Source of the DNA: Clostridia bacterium UC5.1-1C12
Lineage (GTDB): Bacteria > Bacillota_I > Bacilli_A > Erysipelotrichales > Erysipelotrichaceae
Assembly: GCA_001305055.1 (NCBI GenBank)
Contig: BBZX01000001.1
Span: 186,001-250,000, forward strand
Length of the DNA: 64,000 bases
Direction: 5' to 3'
The position numbers and the translations under genes were made by a program. Position 1 is the first letter of the stretch. Each line of letters opens with the position of its first letter. Shown here piece by piece: positions 46,769 to 57,134 of the stretch. Under the pieces are notes generated by a model. That model was not told the DNA's origin, did not search any database, and saw nothing but the letters and a program-made list of their open reading frames with translations.

Positions 46769-48069
46769 TTAATGAAAACTCTTTACAATATTTTTAAATT
46801 TATAGATATCTTTTGAACTCATAAATAGATACACTGCTTCTCCATAAGCCGCTAAACGCTTCGCATTTGCTTCATTCTCAACCATTACCTCGGCATTGGG
46901 AATCAGTTTCTGAAGATCCTCAATTGTGATATCGATGCCTTCTTCATGCTTGGCATTTTCCGGGAACGGGCAAAGCACAACTTCATCCGCACCGCTTAAG
47001 CTTTGCGCAAAATCATTCATAAAGGCATAAATGCGAGAATAACGATCCGGTTTAAAAACAGCGATGATTTTTTGCCCGGAAAGCGAACACGGGCCGCTTC
47101 AATCGTTGCTTTAATAGCAGTCGGATGATGCGCATAGTCATCAACATAAACATAATGCCCGTTTTCTTCAATATTAAACCTGCGCTTTACACCGCCGAAG
47201 CTGCTCATCTGTGATTGAATCAGATCACCGTCAGCCCCCTCAAGAAGCGCGATGGCAATGACTGCCAATGAATTTAAAAGCATATGTCTGCCCACATAAG
47301 GCAATTCAAAATGATGGAAGAACTTATGATGATAATATAAATCAAAGCGCATGCCGTGTTCATCCTCTTGAAAATTCACAGCCTGGACATCGTCACAATC
47401 ATTAAAGCCATAAGTCAGCATCGGTGTCTTAATTGATAACAATCGAATATTCTCATCATCGCCGCAGACCACCACAGCCTTCTTTACCTGATTGGCAAAA
47501 GCCTCAAAAGCGCTCTTATAATCTTCTAAATCTTTATAATAATCAATATGATCCAAATCAATATTGGTAATAATCGCATAATCAGGATGATAAGCCATAA
47601 AATGCCGTTGGTATTCACACGATTCCAAGGCGAAATAATGGCTGTCTTTTGGCATTTCACCAGTGCCGTCACCAATCAGATAGCCCGTTTTATTTAAAGC
47701 TGACATCATGTGTGACAGCATGCCGGTCGTTGTCGTTTTGCCGTGTGTACCCGCTACACTGATGGTTGTATAACGTTCGACCAGCTGGCCCAAATATTCA
47801 TGATAATAATAGCTGTGAACACCTTCGGTATGCAGTGCTTTAGCAACTTCGCAATTACTTTCATCAAACGCATTGCCGATAATGACATTCATCCCCGGCT
47901 GAATATTATCCGCATCAAAGGGTGTGATTTTAATCTTTCTCGCCTCTAACGGCTGTTGGGTAAAGATATATTTTTCAATATCGGATCCGGTTACTGTTTC
48001 ACCTAAATCATTTAGAATACATGCCAGGGATGCCATACCTGAACCTTTAATACCTATAAAGTGAACCAT
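46769..48069 (-). CDS. murC: UDP-MurNAc:L-alanine ligase (one apparent frameshift)
   Basis: About 434 residues; the first amino-acid addition to the peptidoglycan precursor. Rossmann GIKGSGMASLA, ATP site SVAGTHGKTTTTG, TNIDLDHIDYY, and YVDDYAHHPTAIKATIEA. The frame breaks near 47080 where A6 should be A7 (giving KKIIAVFKPDRYSRI). It lies downstream of the ISPMxG-repeat protein and ytpR, a Firmicutes neighbourhood in which a SftA translocase gene normally sits. Confidence 0.95.
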
Positions 48070-48081
48070 GCTTTCATCTCC

Positions 48082-48763
48082 CTAAACTTCTTTTTCTTCT
48101 TTTTTATCGGCATTTTCTAACTCGATATTACTTAACGGCGTCTCATCGCCAAATAATGAAAACTGCACACAGTCATCAAGGCTGTTTTCACTTTCATTTA
48201 CAATTAAATCATCCAGCGACAAGCCTTCTTCAACTTCTTCAATGATCGGCGCGCTTTCCTGACGTTTTTCTTTTTCCTGAAGCTCGATCTGTGCTTCACT
48301 TTCAAAACGATCCAGTTCGCTCTGACCATACATCGGAGAAATAACGGTACCTAAAGCGTTGCGTTTCTTAGCAGGGCCGGTTTCCACGATTGGCGCCTGA
48401 CGTTTCGGCTTTTTCACTTCGCTCGAACCAAACATCGGTGAAATGACAGGTGAAAATTCAAATTCCTTCTTCACTGTTTTTGAACCTCACGCTGCGGGCG
48501 CACCGGTTCCTTCTTTTCAGGTTCCAGCTTAATATCAATGGTCTGTGTCCGTGTAACCGGTTCACTTTCCGCATCGATTGGCCGGCTGATTGGCTGTGCC
48601 TGCGGACGCGGCTGCGGGCGCAGCTGATCGACTCGTTTCTCACTGTTGACGATGGATGAGAATTCCTCATTTTGAACGCGGCTGAAATCAACCTTTTCTA
48701 AATCGTCATCGACTACGACTTCATCATCTTCTTCAAATAAAAATGAAAGGATTTTTTAAACAT
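48082..48763 (-). CDS. Acidic disordered protein with two ISPMxG repeats (two apparent frameshifts)
   Basis: About 228 residues after repair of breaks near 48745 and 48478 (A-run losses). The N-terminus MFKKILSFLFEEDDEVVVDD is followed by a Pro/Arg/Gln-rich spacer and then two related motifs, PVISPMFGSSEVKKPK and TVISPMYGQSELDRFE. It ends in a highly acidic tail. No enzyme or membrane signature. The sequence looks like a flexible scaffold that presents short binding motifs, possibly to division or wall-synthesis proteins given its place between ytpR and murC (inference). Confidence 0.6.
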
Positions 48764-49366
48764 CTTTTCTACCTCCCAAAAAAGGTGAACCGATTACTGC
48801 CTGATCATCAAGAATCAAGATACCGCGCTTGGGTTCATCAATCAGACGCAGTTCCCATTCTGAACAAAGCATACCAGCTGATTCAACACCGCGCAGCACT
48901 GAAGCTTCAATCAGCTTGCCATCTGGCAATACAGCTCCTGGCAGTGCCGCTACAACCTTTTGATTAGCCGCTACATTGGCCGCTCCGCAGACAATCTGCA
49001 CGCATTCCTGACCTACATCCACCTGACAGACATGCAGATGGTCAGAGTCCGGATGCGTTTCACACGTTTTCACATAGCCAACCACAAGTCTTGGTGCCGG
49101 ATCGATCTCAATGCCCGCAAAACCGGCTTCGATCAGCTTCTCATTAACAAATGCCAAAGTTACATCATCCCATGCTGATAGCCGTCATTTAATTTTTCAA
49201 AATAAGGATTGATGAGGTTATAACCGATGATCTCATGTTTGAGATCGTAGATTGCGCACACCTCGCCGATGGTTTCAGAAGCTGCCGGTGCAGCATCTTT
49301 CAAAACGATCATGCCAACGCCGCTGAAGGCTTTGCGGTTGATAAACAATCTTGCTGAACAACTCAT
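48756..49366 (-). CDS. ytpR: YtpR-type tRNA-binding-domain protein (one apparent frameshift)
   Basis: About 203 residues: an N-terminal DUF4479-like part (FINRKAFSGVGMIVLKD ... YNLINPYFEKL) and a C-terminal OB-fold tRNA-binding domain as in PheT (GYVKTCETHPDSDHLHVCQV, IVCGAANVAANQKVV, LRGVESAGMLCSEWEL). The frame breaks near 49160. It overlaps both neighbours by a few nt, so the thioredoxin, ytpR and the ISPMxG gene are one unit. The precise role of YtpR is unknown. Confidence 0.88.
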
Positions 49367-49692
49367 TGCAGACCTCCAAGAAAGGCATCGATCTCAGCTT
49401 CACTTTTTCTCAGTTTGCTGACAAAACGATTCAATTCCTGTCCGTTTTTAACCGCCACAAAAGAAGGAATGCCTAAAATATTCAAACGCTGACAAATTGG
49501 CAGCCACGCGTCACGATCCACATAAATAAACTCATAATGCTTGTATTTTTCTACCAATTTTGGCATAAATGGCTTAATAAACATACAGTCAGGACACCAA
49601 TCGGCGGAGAATACAAACACACTCACCTGATCAGAATTCCATGCTGCCTCAAACATCTCCATGGATGTTAGCTGTTTCATATAGTCTTTCAT
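49363..49692 (-). CDS. Thioredoxin-family protein (YtpP-like)
   Basis: 109 residues with redox motif WCPDC (about residues 32-36), VFSADWCPDCMFIKPF, and cis-Pro in LGIPSFVAV. Distinct from TrxA (WCGPC). The CPDC site resembles YtpP of Bacillus, which sits in the same neighbourhood. It overlaps ytpR by 4 nt. Confidence 0.88.
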   Translation of the reverse strand: MKDYMKQLTSMEMFEAAWNSDQVSVFVFSADWCPDCMFIKPFMPKLVEKYKHYEFIYVDRDAWLPICQRLNILGIPSFVAVKNGQELNRFVSKLRKSEAEIDAFLGGLQ

Positions 49693-49705
49693 TAATCAAA
49701 ACCTC

Positions 49706-50362
49706 CTATTTTTCAACTAAATCTTTGATATAACCGTCAACCGGCACTTCTTCGTTAAGATAATCCAGATTTTGCTGCTGCTGAGCCGTTGCACTTTTGA
49801 GTGAAAAATCATTCAGAATCAGCTGCCGTTCTACTTTTACTGACTGCATGATCGTTAACATACAATTCAGCAGTGACTTGATCTCTGCATAAGGAACAAT
49901 GCTGTAAAAGCGAAGCTCACTGGCCGCAAGATCAATATAATAATAGCCGTCCGTCAATTTTTCCAGCCGCAGCGTATAATTCTTAGTTTCTTCGGCAGTA
50001 TTTATGTAGCTGCCCTGATAGACCATCCCTGCCGATGAAGTCTCCATCTGCACCTCTGAAAAAGGCTTTGATGCTGCTTCTGTATAATATTCATCAATAA
50101 TAATCTGAGAAGCATCCAGATTCATCACAAATTTATAGCCATCCTTGAGATAGACACCACTCAGCGAATTGCCATGACCACGTCCGACATCCCGAGGCAA
50201 ATAATAACTGAAATACTTCTTCGACATATTTGTATCATTAAAAGGTTCAAGCATTGATTTTTCCTGCAATAAGGTAAGTACCTGATTTGACAGATCCGCT
50301 TCTGAGGCACAGCCGCCAAGCAGAAATAACGAAAGCATGAGCAACACTACTTTCTTCATCAA
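49706..50362 (-). CDS. Lipoprotein of unknown function
   Basis: 218 residues. Signal peptide MKKVVLLMLSLFLLGGC with lipobox LGGC (Cys about 18). A mixed alpha/beta domain follows, with VYLKDGYKFVMNLDAS and a Gln-rich stretch (ATAQQQQNLDYL). Not recognised. It is 13 nt before the thioredoxin gene and 11 nt after trmB, so part of the trmB-to-murC run. Confidence 0.75.
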   Translation of the reverse strand: MMKKVVLLMLSLFLLGGCASEADLSNQVLTLLQEKSMLEPFNDTNMSKKYFSYYLPRDVGRGHGNSLSGVYLKDGYKFVMNLDASQIIIDEYYTEAASKPFSEVQMETSSAGMVYQGSYINTAEETKNYTLRLEKLTDGYYYIDLAASELRFYSIVPYAEIKSLLNCMLTIMQSVKVERQLILNDFSLKSATAQQQQNLDYLNEEVPVDGYIKDLVEK

Positions 50363-50373
50363 AACCCTCCCTT

Positions 50374-51006
50374 CTAAGCTTTATGCCATACCGCGCGATA
50401 AATTGGCTGATTCAGTTCCATGAACCGGTGCTCGTATTCAGTAATCACATCCTCAGGATGCTCATCACGCCGATAATCAACACTGAATTCATCAAGCAGC
50501 CAACCATTGTTCTGAAATTCCAATATTGAAAATTCAAACAGCTTAACATTATCCGTTTTCATGATCAGTTTGCCCTCAGGTTTTAAGATCTGTTCATATC
50601 GCCTCAAAAATGAAGCATGCGATAACCGGTGCTTGCTGGCTCTTTTTTTAGGCCATGGATCCGAAAAATTCAGATGGATGACATCAACCTCATCCTTCGC
50701 AAACCATGAATCAATAGCCTGCGCATCATCAACGATAAACCGGCGGTTTAAATGTTCGCTGTTTTCAACCTTTTTTAAAGCAATCGCTGCGACATTAACA
50801 TTCTTTTCAATTCCGATCCAGCCGGCATTGGGATACAGTTCTGACATTTTGATCCAATAATCACCCTTGCCCGAACCAATCTCCACATGCAGTTCCTCTT
50901 GATTCAGCAGACGGCGCCACTGACCAGCCATTTCATCACAATTTCTAACGATGACGGACTGGGCTTCCAAAAAAGGCTCTGCCCATTTCAACTTCCGCAT
51001 TCTCAT
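50374..51006 (-). CDS. trmB: tRNA (guanine-46-N7)-methyltransferase
   Basis: 210 residues. SAM site LHVEIGSGKGDYWIKMSE (about residues 39-56), substrate-guanine site HLNFSDPWPKKRASKHRLSH, and C-terminal TEYEHRF. It makes m7G46 in the tRNA variable loop. Start 51006 lies 2 nt after the pepV stop; RBS is weak because of coupling. Confidence 0.96.
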   Translation of the reverse strand: MRMRKLKWAEPFLEAQSVIVRNCDEMAGQWRRLLNQEELHVEIGSGKGDYWIKMSELYPNAGWIGIEKNVNVAAIALKKVENSEHLNRRFIVDDAQAIDSWFAKDEVDVIHLNFSDPWPKKRASKHRLSHASFLRRYEQILKPEGKLIMKTDNVKLFEFSILEFQNNGWLLDEFSVDYRRDEHPEDVITEYEHRFMELNQPIYRAVWHKA

Positions 51007-51008
51007 GA

Positions 51009-52396
51009 CTACTGTCCCAGTTTTTCAAGTGCTCCTGCATAAATTGCAACTGCACACAGCATATCATCAATAACAATTCCCTCATCCGCCTGATGCGGGC
51101 CGCCGATGACATGTTCGCTTTGATGGCGGGCAATCGGATATTCCGGGCCGAAAGCTACGCAATTCGGCAGCTTACGGGCATAAGTGCCGCCGCCCATCGT
51201 CATCGCCGGTGTAAATGTATCACCGCTGTATTCACGATAAACTGCCATCAATTTTTGAATCATCTCTGAATTAGGATCTAGGAACAATGGCTTGCTGTCA
51301 GAGCGCACCACGATTTCAGCCGGATAGTCATAAGACTTAAACGTTTCCTGATATCCCTTGATGATTGTTTCACTGTCCGTATCATTCGGATAACGCATAT
51401 CAATAACAATATTAAATTCATCATTTTCAAGATCAACAATACCGACATTGGCCGTCAAGAAGCCCATATAAGCGCCTTCCTTAGCAATGCTGACACCGCT
51501 GCCGCGCCAATCGGACAGCATTCGGTAAGTATTGGTCAAAAATTCATTCTCATACGTTGTACCAATGAAATTAATCAAATGCAAGGCGGCATTCGTACCG
51601 CGCCATGGCAGTGAAGCATGAGCAAAGACACCATCGATTTTCAGCACACACCCTGCTTCAGTATATTCAACACTGCCCTGCAGGTTATTGCTTCGCAGAT
51701 AAAAATCAAATAAATCGACATATTCTTCTCTGAAATCCTTCACCAAAGCGCTCGCCTTGCCAATAACGACATTCGGACGTCACCGCAGTGCATTGACAAA
51801 ATCGGTGTTTCCGCATGGCCTTTTAACGCGATCTGTAAAAGACCTTTTTCACCATAGATTACCGGGAATTCCGCATCCGGTGTAAAAGACATCGTCGGTA
51901 CTTCCGCATGCTTGCAATAATAATCCATGCACTGCATGCCGCTTTCTTCATCACAGCCGCAGATCAGCATGATCTTTTTATTCAGCTTTACATTATTATC
52001 CTTCAGCATCCGCATGGCGGTCAGACCCGCCACTGCCGGTCCTTTATCATCCAAGGTACCGCGGCCATACATGATACCATCAACCTCTTCACAGCCAAGT
52101 GGATCATGCGTCCAGTCTTCACCGATTGGCACGATATCTAAATGAGCAAGAATGCCCACGCTTTCTTTCCCTTCTCCATATTCAATCGTACAAGCATAAC
52201 CATCAATATCCTTGACAGTAAAACCTGCCTCACGGCCGATTTCCATCATCTTATCCAGGGCTTTACGGCATTGATCACCAAAAGGAGCATTTTCTTTCGC
52301 TGTTGATTCATCTCTTAATGAAGGAATAGCAACTAATTCCTTTAAATCTTTTTTAAACTGAGCTTCATATTTTTTTGCTTCTGTATTCCAATTCAT
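51009..52396 (-). CDS. pepV: Dipeptidase PepV, M20 family (one apparent frameshift)
   Basis: About 463 residues, zinc dipeptidase. Metal ligands are visible in VGILAHLDIVPIGEDW (His), GRGTLDDKGPAVAGL (Asp) and CGCDEESGMQCMDYY (Glu-Glu), with the distal His in the EHVIGGPHQADEG region. The frame breaks near 51775, where GTGACG should gain an A (GERPNVVIG). Extended -10 TGATAGAAT (52418-52423) overlaps the pnp terminator region. Confidence 0.93.
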
Positions 52397-52417
52397 ATGT
52401 TTTCACCTCACCTTATT

Positions 52418-52426
52418 ATTCTATCA
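52418..52426 (-). promoter_or_regulatory. pepV promoter
   Basis: Extended -10 TGATAGAAT; RBS AAGGTGAGGTG lies about 15 nt downstream. Weak -35. Confidence 0.5.
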
Positions 52427-52445
52427 CAAATAGCTACTTCTACAA

Positions 52446-52476
52446 AAGAAAAAAGCGACAAATTAAATGTCGCTTT
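52446..52476 (-). terminator. pnp terminator
   Basis: Perfect 9-bp stem AAAGCGACA / TGTCGCTTT with a 7-nt loop, then TTT and CTTTT on the minus strand, directly after pnp. Confidence 0.88.
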
Positions 52477-52481
52477 CGTCA

Positions 52482-54619
52482 TTATTCCGCAGTTTCAGCA
52501 CGCTTCTCAGCTTTTGGCTTTTCAAGGCATGCTTTGCGTGATACATTGACGCGGCCCTTCTCATCGATTTCAATGACTTTAACCTTCACAATGTCACCCA
52601 ATTTTAATACATCTTCCACCTTTTCAACACGTTCATGAGCGATCTTAGAAACATGCAGAAGACCGTCACAGCCTGGGAACAGTTCCACAAAGGCACCGAA
52701 TTTTTCAATTCTGACAACCTTGCCTTCATAGATTTCATTCACTTTGGCTTCTCTGGTGATTGCTTCAATCATCGCTACCGCCTTCTTGATCGGTTCAATA
52801 TCATGATGATAAATCAAAACGGTTCCGTCATCATCAATATCAATCTTCACATCATCGCAATCTGCAATAATCTGATTAATCATCTTACCGCCAGGTCCGA
52901 TCACATCTTTGATCTTATCTGGAGAAATCATGATTTTTCAATCTTCGGAGCATAACGGCCGACTTCCGGACGTGGTTCAGAAATAGCGTCCATCATGTTA
53001 GCCATGATAGTTTCACGGCCGGCCTTAGCCTGTTCCAATGCTTCTTGAAGGATTTCACGGGTAATACCGTCAATTTTGATATCCATCTGCAAGGCAGTGA
53101 TACCATTCTTAGTGCCGGCAACCTTGAAATCCATATCGCCGAAGTGATCTTCCATACCCTGAATATCCGTTAAGATCGTATAATGCTCGCCTTCCTTGAC
53201 AAGGCCCATCGCCACACCGGCAACCGGCGCTTTGATTGGCACACCAGCAGCCATCAATGCCATGGTACCGGCGCAGATAGAAGCCTGAGAGCTTGAACCA
53301 TTGGATTCCAAAACCTCAGCAACCAGACGGATCGCATACGGGAATTCATCTTCACTTGGCAAAACCTGAGCTAATGCCTTTTCACCTAAAGCACCATGCC
53401 CGATTTCGCGGCGGCCCGGCGAACCCATACGGCCAACTTCACCAACACAGAACGGCGGGAAGTTGTAATGATGCATAAAGCGTTTCTTTTCAATGTCTGT
53501 TAAATCATCAACGATCTGATTGTCATTTAAAGCACCCAGCGTACATACTGACAATACTTGTGTTTCACCGCGGGTGAACAATGCAGAACCATGTACACGC
53601 GGCAGCAGATCCACCTGTGAATTCAGCGGACGCACTTCGTCAATCTTACGGCCGTCAGGACGAACCTTGTCAACCGTAATCAGGCGGCGCACCTCTTCAA
53701 CTACAATATTGTGACAGATTTCATGAACAAATTTCAATGTCGTCTGCTTACTCTTTTCATCTTCATACTCTCTGGCTTCAAAGACCGCAGCTGTCTCATC
53801 CTCCAGATCATCAATCTTACCATAACGTTCCAATTTTTCATGGATGCGTACAGCTTCCACAAGACGATCCTGAACCATCTCACGAACCTCTCGGTTTAAA
53901 TCAGAAGGAATCTCATAAAGTGTGATCTCACGTTTTGGCTTACCGCAGGCTGCGATAATTTCTTCCTGGAACGCGCACAATTTCTTAATATTTTCATGTC
54001 CGAAAAGAATTGCTTCCAGCATTTCCTCTTCATTGACTTCCGTAGCACTTGATTCAACCATATTAATGGCATCCTTTGTACCGGCAACCGCCAGTGTGAT
54101 ACGGCTTCTGCTTAATTCTTCAACTGAAGGATTGATGATATATTCACCATCAACATAACCTACATAAACACCCGCAATCGGTCCGTTAAACGGAATATCA
54201 GATAAGCCCAGCGCTAAAGAAGCCCCAAACATACCTGTCATTTCAGGTGTGCAGTCAGTATCTACTGACAGTACCGTATTGACTACCTGCACCTCATTAC
54301 GGAATCCCTCCGCAAAAAGCGGACGGATCGGACGGTCAATCATACGCGCCGTCAATGTCGCATGTTCGCTCGGTCTTCCTTCACGGCGTAAGAAGCCGCC
54401 AGGAATCTTACCTGCGGAATATAACTTTTCTTCAAAAGTTACTGTTAATGGGAAAAAGTCAATGCCCTCTTTAGCCTGCTTGCTCGCAGTAGCACATGAT
54501 AATACCGCTGTATCCTCATAACGTACCAATACGCTGCCACCGGCCTGCTTGGCAATTTCTCCCGTTTCTACTGTGATCACCCGACCACAGAAGTCCAAAC
54601 TAAAAGTTTGCTTAGCCAT
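52482..54619 (-). CDS. pnp: Polynucleotide phosphorylase (one apparent frameshift)
   Basis: About 711 residues, 3'-5' phosphorolytic RNase. Two RNase PH cores ([39 protein letters not shown]), then a KH domain with GxxG in [14 protein letters not shown] and an S1 domain ([19 protein letters not shown]). The frame breaks at about 52935, where A5 should be A6 ([15 protein letters not shown]). It lies after rpsO, the common rpsO-pnp order, but has its own extended -10 promoter (54648-54656). Confidence 0.96.
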
Positions 54620-54647
54620 TTTTTCACCTCATTGTTTTATCTTGATA

Positions 54648-54656
54648 ATAATAGCA
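54648..54656 (-). promoter_or_regulatory. pnp promoter
   Basis: Extended -10 TGCTATTAT on the minus strand, RBS TGAGGTGAAAAA downstream. Confidence 0.5.
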
Positions 54657-54691
54657 TACTTTACTGATTTTGGAAACATTTTCAGTAATAA

Positions 54692-54721
54692 GAAAAAAGA
54701 CTTTCCCGATTCGAGAAAGCC
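54692..54721 (-). terminator. rpsO terminator
   Basis: 10-bp stem with two G-U pairs (54699-54708 with 54712-54721), 3-nt loop, six T on the minus strand; separates rpsO from pnp. Confidence 0.85.
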
Positions 54722-54731
54722 TGATAAACAA

Positions 54732-54998
54732 CTATTTACGAATTCCTAAACGAGTGATCAGTTCTTTGTAACGATTCAAATCCTTGCTCTTTAAATAAGC
54801 AAGCAGGTTACGGCGGTGACCAACCATCTGCATTAAACCACGCTGAGAATGGAAGTCATGCTTATGAACCTTCATATGTTCAGTTAATGTGTTGATGTTA
54901 TAAGTTAAAACAGCAACCTGTACTTCCGGAGAACCTGTATCTCCTTCAAAACGTGCGTATTCCTTCATAATCTCTTGTTTTTTTGCTTTTGAAATCAT
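54732..54998 (-). CDS. rpsO: 30S ribosomal protein S15
   Basis: 88 residues. Typical blocks [40 protein letters not shown] and [13 protein letters not shown]. Primary 16S-binding protein at the three-way junction of helices 20-22. RBS AGGAGGAAATTT. It has its own promoter and an approximately 70-nt leader. Confidence 0.97.
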   Translation of the reverse strand: MISKAKKQEIMKEYARFEGDTGSPEVQVAVLTYNINTLTEHMKVHKHDFHSQRGLMQMVGHRRNLLAYLKSKDLNRYKELITRLGIRK

Positions 54999-55109
54999 TT
55001 TAAATTTCCTCCTGTTGTTAAGTCATTTGTAACCGAGCATACCGCCGAGGAAGCGAATAGCACAGTAACAAATCTTCAATATATTACCACAGGCCAGATA
55101 AAAAAACAA
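54999..55109 (-). promoter_or_regulatory. rpsO promoter and leader
   Basis: TTGTTT (55104-55109), 17 bp, TAATAT (55081-55086) with TG for an extended -10. The leader can pair TTTGT with ACAAA around a GC-rich hairpin, a plausible S15 autoregulatory site, not matched to a known model. Confidence 0.55.
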
Positions 55110-55113
55110 GTAT

Positions 55114-55326
55114 TTATAGGAAAATATCGACAATATCAAGTACTAAGCTGACAATTCCGCCGCATAAACCGCCGACACAGAAGCCATGATTGCCTAAATG
55201 CCGCCGTTCTTTCAGACCGATGGAAGAAAATACGATGGCCAAAACTGAAACGCTGCCGAAGGGATTGAATGCGAAGGATAATAAAGCAAAGGCAAAGCCA
55301 GCCAGACTGAAGGACTGTTTTTCCAT
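55114..55326 (-). CDS. DUF4190-like small membrane protein
   Basis: 70 residues, two hydrophobic hairpins: SLAGFAFALLSFAF ... VLAIVFSSIGL and CVGGLCGGIVSLVLDIVDIF with an ERRHLGNHG turn. The GLxERR turn is typical of DUF4190 proteins. Function unknown. It lies 30 nt after hemW and is probably co-transcribed with it. Confidence 0.7.
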   Translation of the reverse strand: MEKQSFSLAGFAFALLSFAFNPFGSVSVLAIVFSSIGLKERRHLGNHGFCVGGLCGGIVSLVLDIVDIFL

Positions 55327-55355
55327 AAGATCATCTCCACTCCTATTATAAGCCT

Positions 55356-56450
55356 TTAATCCATAAAAGCCATTAAAACATCATTCAAAAAAGTCATGCC
55401 CGCCTCACTTGGCCGCAGCGAATCACCATCCAGAACCAACCAGCCGCGCGCTATATTTTGATGAATCGCTGAGGCGAAGACATCGTTTGGCGAACACTGA
55501 AACAGCGCCTCAAAACGGCTCAGTGATATTCCCTGCTTCATCCGCAGTCCCATCATGATAAATTCAAACATTTCATCAGACTTACTCAATTCAATGCGTT
55601 CAAACACTTCTTCATCATTCAGATAATTCAGCAGCTGAAAAGGACGGTCATAGCGAATATGGTTCTCCTTGCCGCTGGCCCCGCAGCCAATCCCCGCATA
55701 ATCCTCATAATGCCAATACATTTGATTGTGTTTGCTTTCATAACCGGGTTTCGCAAAATTGCTGATTTCATAATGCTGATAACTGTGTTCAGGCAGTGTC
55801 TTAACAATCAGCTCATACATGGCACCTTCCAATTCATTATCACAAGGCACGACCTTTTGCCGGCCGAATTTGGAGTGTTCCTCAATAGTCAGTGAATAGA
55901 TCGAGATATGCTTAATGCGCTCATCATTCACCGCCTGTTTTAAATCTTCCTTTAGCATCGCCGCTGTCTGATCCGGCAGACCATACATCAGATCAATCGA
56001 TATATTATGAATCCCCGCTTCATGAATCTGATCTAAAGCCTGATCAATCCGTTTTTTATCATGATGACGTTCAATGCGTTTTACCAGTTTGTCATTAAAG
56101 CTCTGTACCCCTAATGAGATGCGGTTTACCCCATGCGCCTTCATTACAGCCAGCTTGTCTGAACTCAAATTCTCCGGATTCGCTTCAACACTGTATTCCA
56201 CTGTTTGCTGTGCATAATCATCGAGCAGAGTAAGCAGGATATCCAGCTGCTTAACAGAAAGCGCACTGGGTGTGCCGCCGCCGATATAAAGCGTCGATAT
56301 TGCTGTCGGCAGCTGCCGCTTTACTAATTCACGTTCTATTGCCATCAGCCAGCGATCCGCCAGCTGCGGCTGCATCTTACAGCGGCCGAAATCACAATAG
56401 GCACAGATTGAATCACAGAAAGGCACATGCACATACATTGCCTTGACCAT
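55356..56450 (-). CDS. hemW: Radical SAM heme chaperone HemW
   Basis: 364 residues. The N-terminal YVHVPFCDSICAYCDF holds the CxxxCxxC iron-sulphur site with the extra C-x-F of the HemN/HemW group. TLYIGGGTPS, SVEANPENLS and LGVQSFND follow, with the C-terminal HemN domain (HYEDYAGIGCGASG). It lacks the N-terminal extension of true HemN, so heme chaperone rather than coproporphyrinogen dehydrogenase. Start 56450 sits right after the Spo0A-like gene stop; the longer frame to 56504 has no RBS. Confidence 0.92.
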   Translation of the reverse strand: MVKAMYVHVPFCDSICAYCDFGRCKMQPQLADRWLMAIERELVKRQLPTAISTLYIGGGTPSALSVKQLDILLTLLDDYAQQTVEYSVEANPENLSSDKLAVMKAHGVNRISLGVQSFNDKLVKRIERHHDKKRIDQALDQIHEAGIHNISIDLMYGLPDQTAAMLKEDLKQAVNDERIKHISIYSLTIEEHSKFGRQKVVPCDNELEGAMYELIVKTLPEHSYQHYEISNFAKPGYESKHNQMYWHYEDYAGIGCGASGKENHIRYDRPFQLLNYLNDEEVFERIELSKSDEMFEFIMMGLRMKQGISLSRFEALFQCSPNDVFASAIHQNIARGWLVLDGDSLRPSEAGMTFLNDVLMAFMD

Positions 56451-56452
56451 AA

Positions 56453-57114
56453 TTAAAGTTCTACCCCATTTGACTGCAGCTGTCCATAAAAATACAGAAT
56501 CCATTCCGAATTAGTCCGATGCCGACCGCCTTCAAAGCGTGAAATCAATCGGCGAATCGATTTTTCAACCTTACTTTTTGTCGTATCATAATTTACTGCA
56601 ATATAATCATAAATCACAGCCATTCTCACACTGTCGTCAACATTATTATCACGGCAGTATTCAACAGCTTTATTTAAATAATAATAGCCAAGCAGACAGC
56701 TGTACATGCGGCTGCCAAATAAGAGACGTTCACTGAATTCATCCTTACTTATCGTCGGCTCCTGATCAAGCAGATAATACTTAACGGCCGCATATAAGCT
56801 TTCCGGACTGACGGGTTTCAACAAATGTGCGATGACCGTACCGCTTTTAGGATGATTAAACAGCAATTCAGAAAGCTCATTGCCAATAATCAAAAGCCGC
56901 ATCCCCTGCAGTTTTTCAATTTGCTTATAAAGCAGTGAATCGCTTAATGAGCGGAAGTTATCAAAATCAAATATAACATGACTGATGCCGGCTTTATGAA
57001 CGATGCTCAAATCAGCGCCGATATCATAGAAACGCAGTTCAGGCAGCCTCTCTTCCAATTTTTAATGAGCAACCTGAGCTCCTTGTCATGACTTACATAC
57101 CCAATATTTTTCAT
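56453..57114 (-). CDS. Spo0A-like DNA-binding protein with degenerate receiver (one apparent frameshift)
   Basis: About 220 residues. Start at 57114 behind AAAGGGGAATT; an A5 near 57062 should be A6 to join KELRLLIKKLEERLPELR. The N-terminal 110 residues have a receiver-like fold pattern ending LLKPVSPESL, but the acidic pocket and phospho-Asp are not clear. The C-terminal part, LGYYYLNKAVEYCRD ... YDYIAVNYDTTKSKVEKSIR and RTNSEWILYFYGQL, resembles the Spo0A effector domain that binds 0A boxes. It may act without phosphorylation. Upstream of hemW. Confidence 0.72.
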
Positions 57115-57134
57115 TTTATAATTCCCCTTTCATA

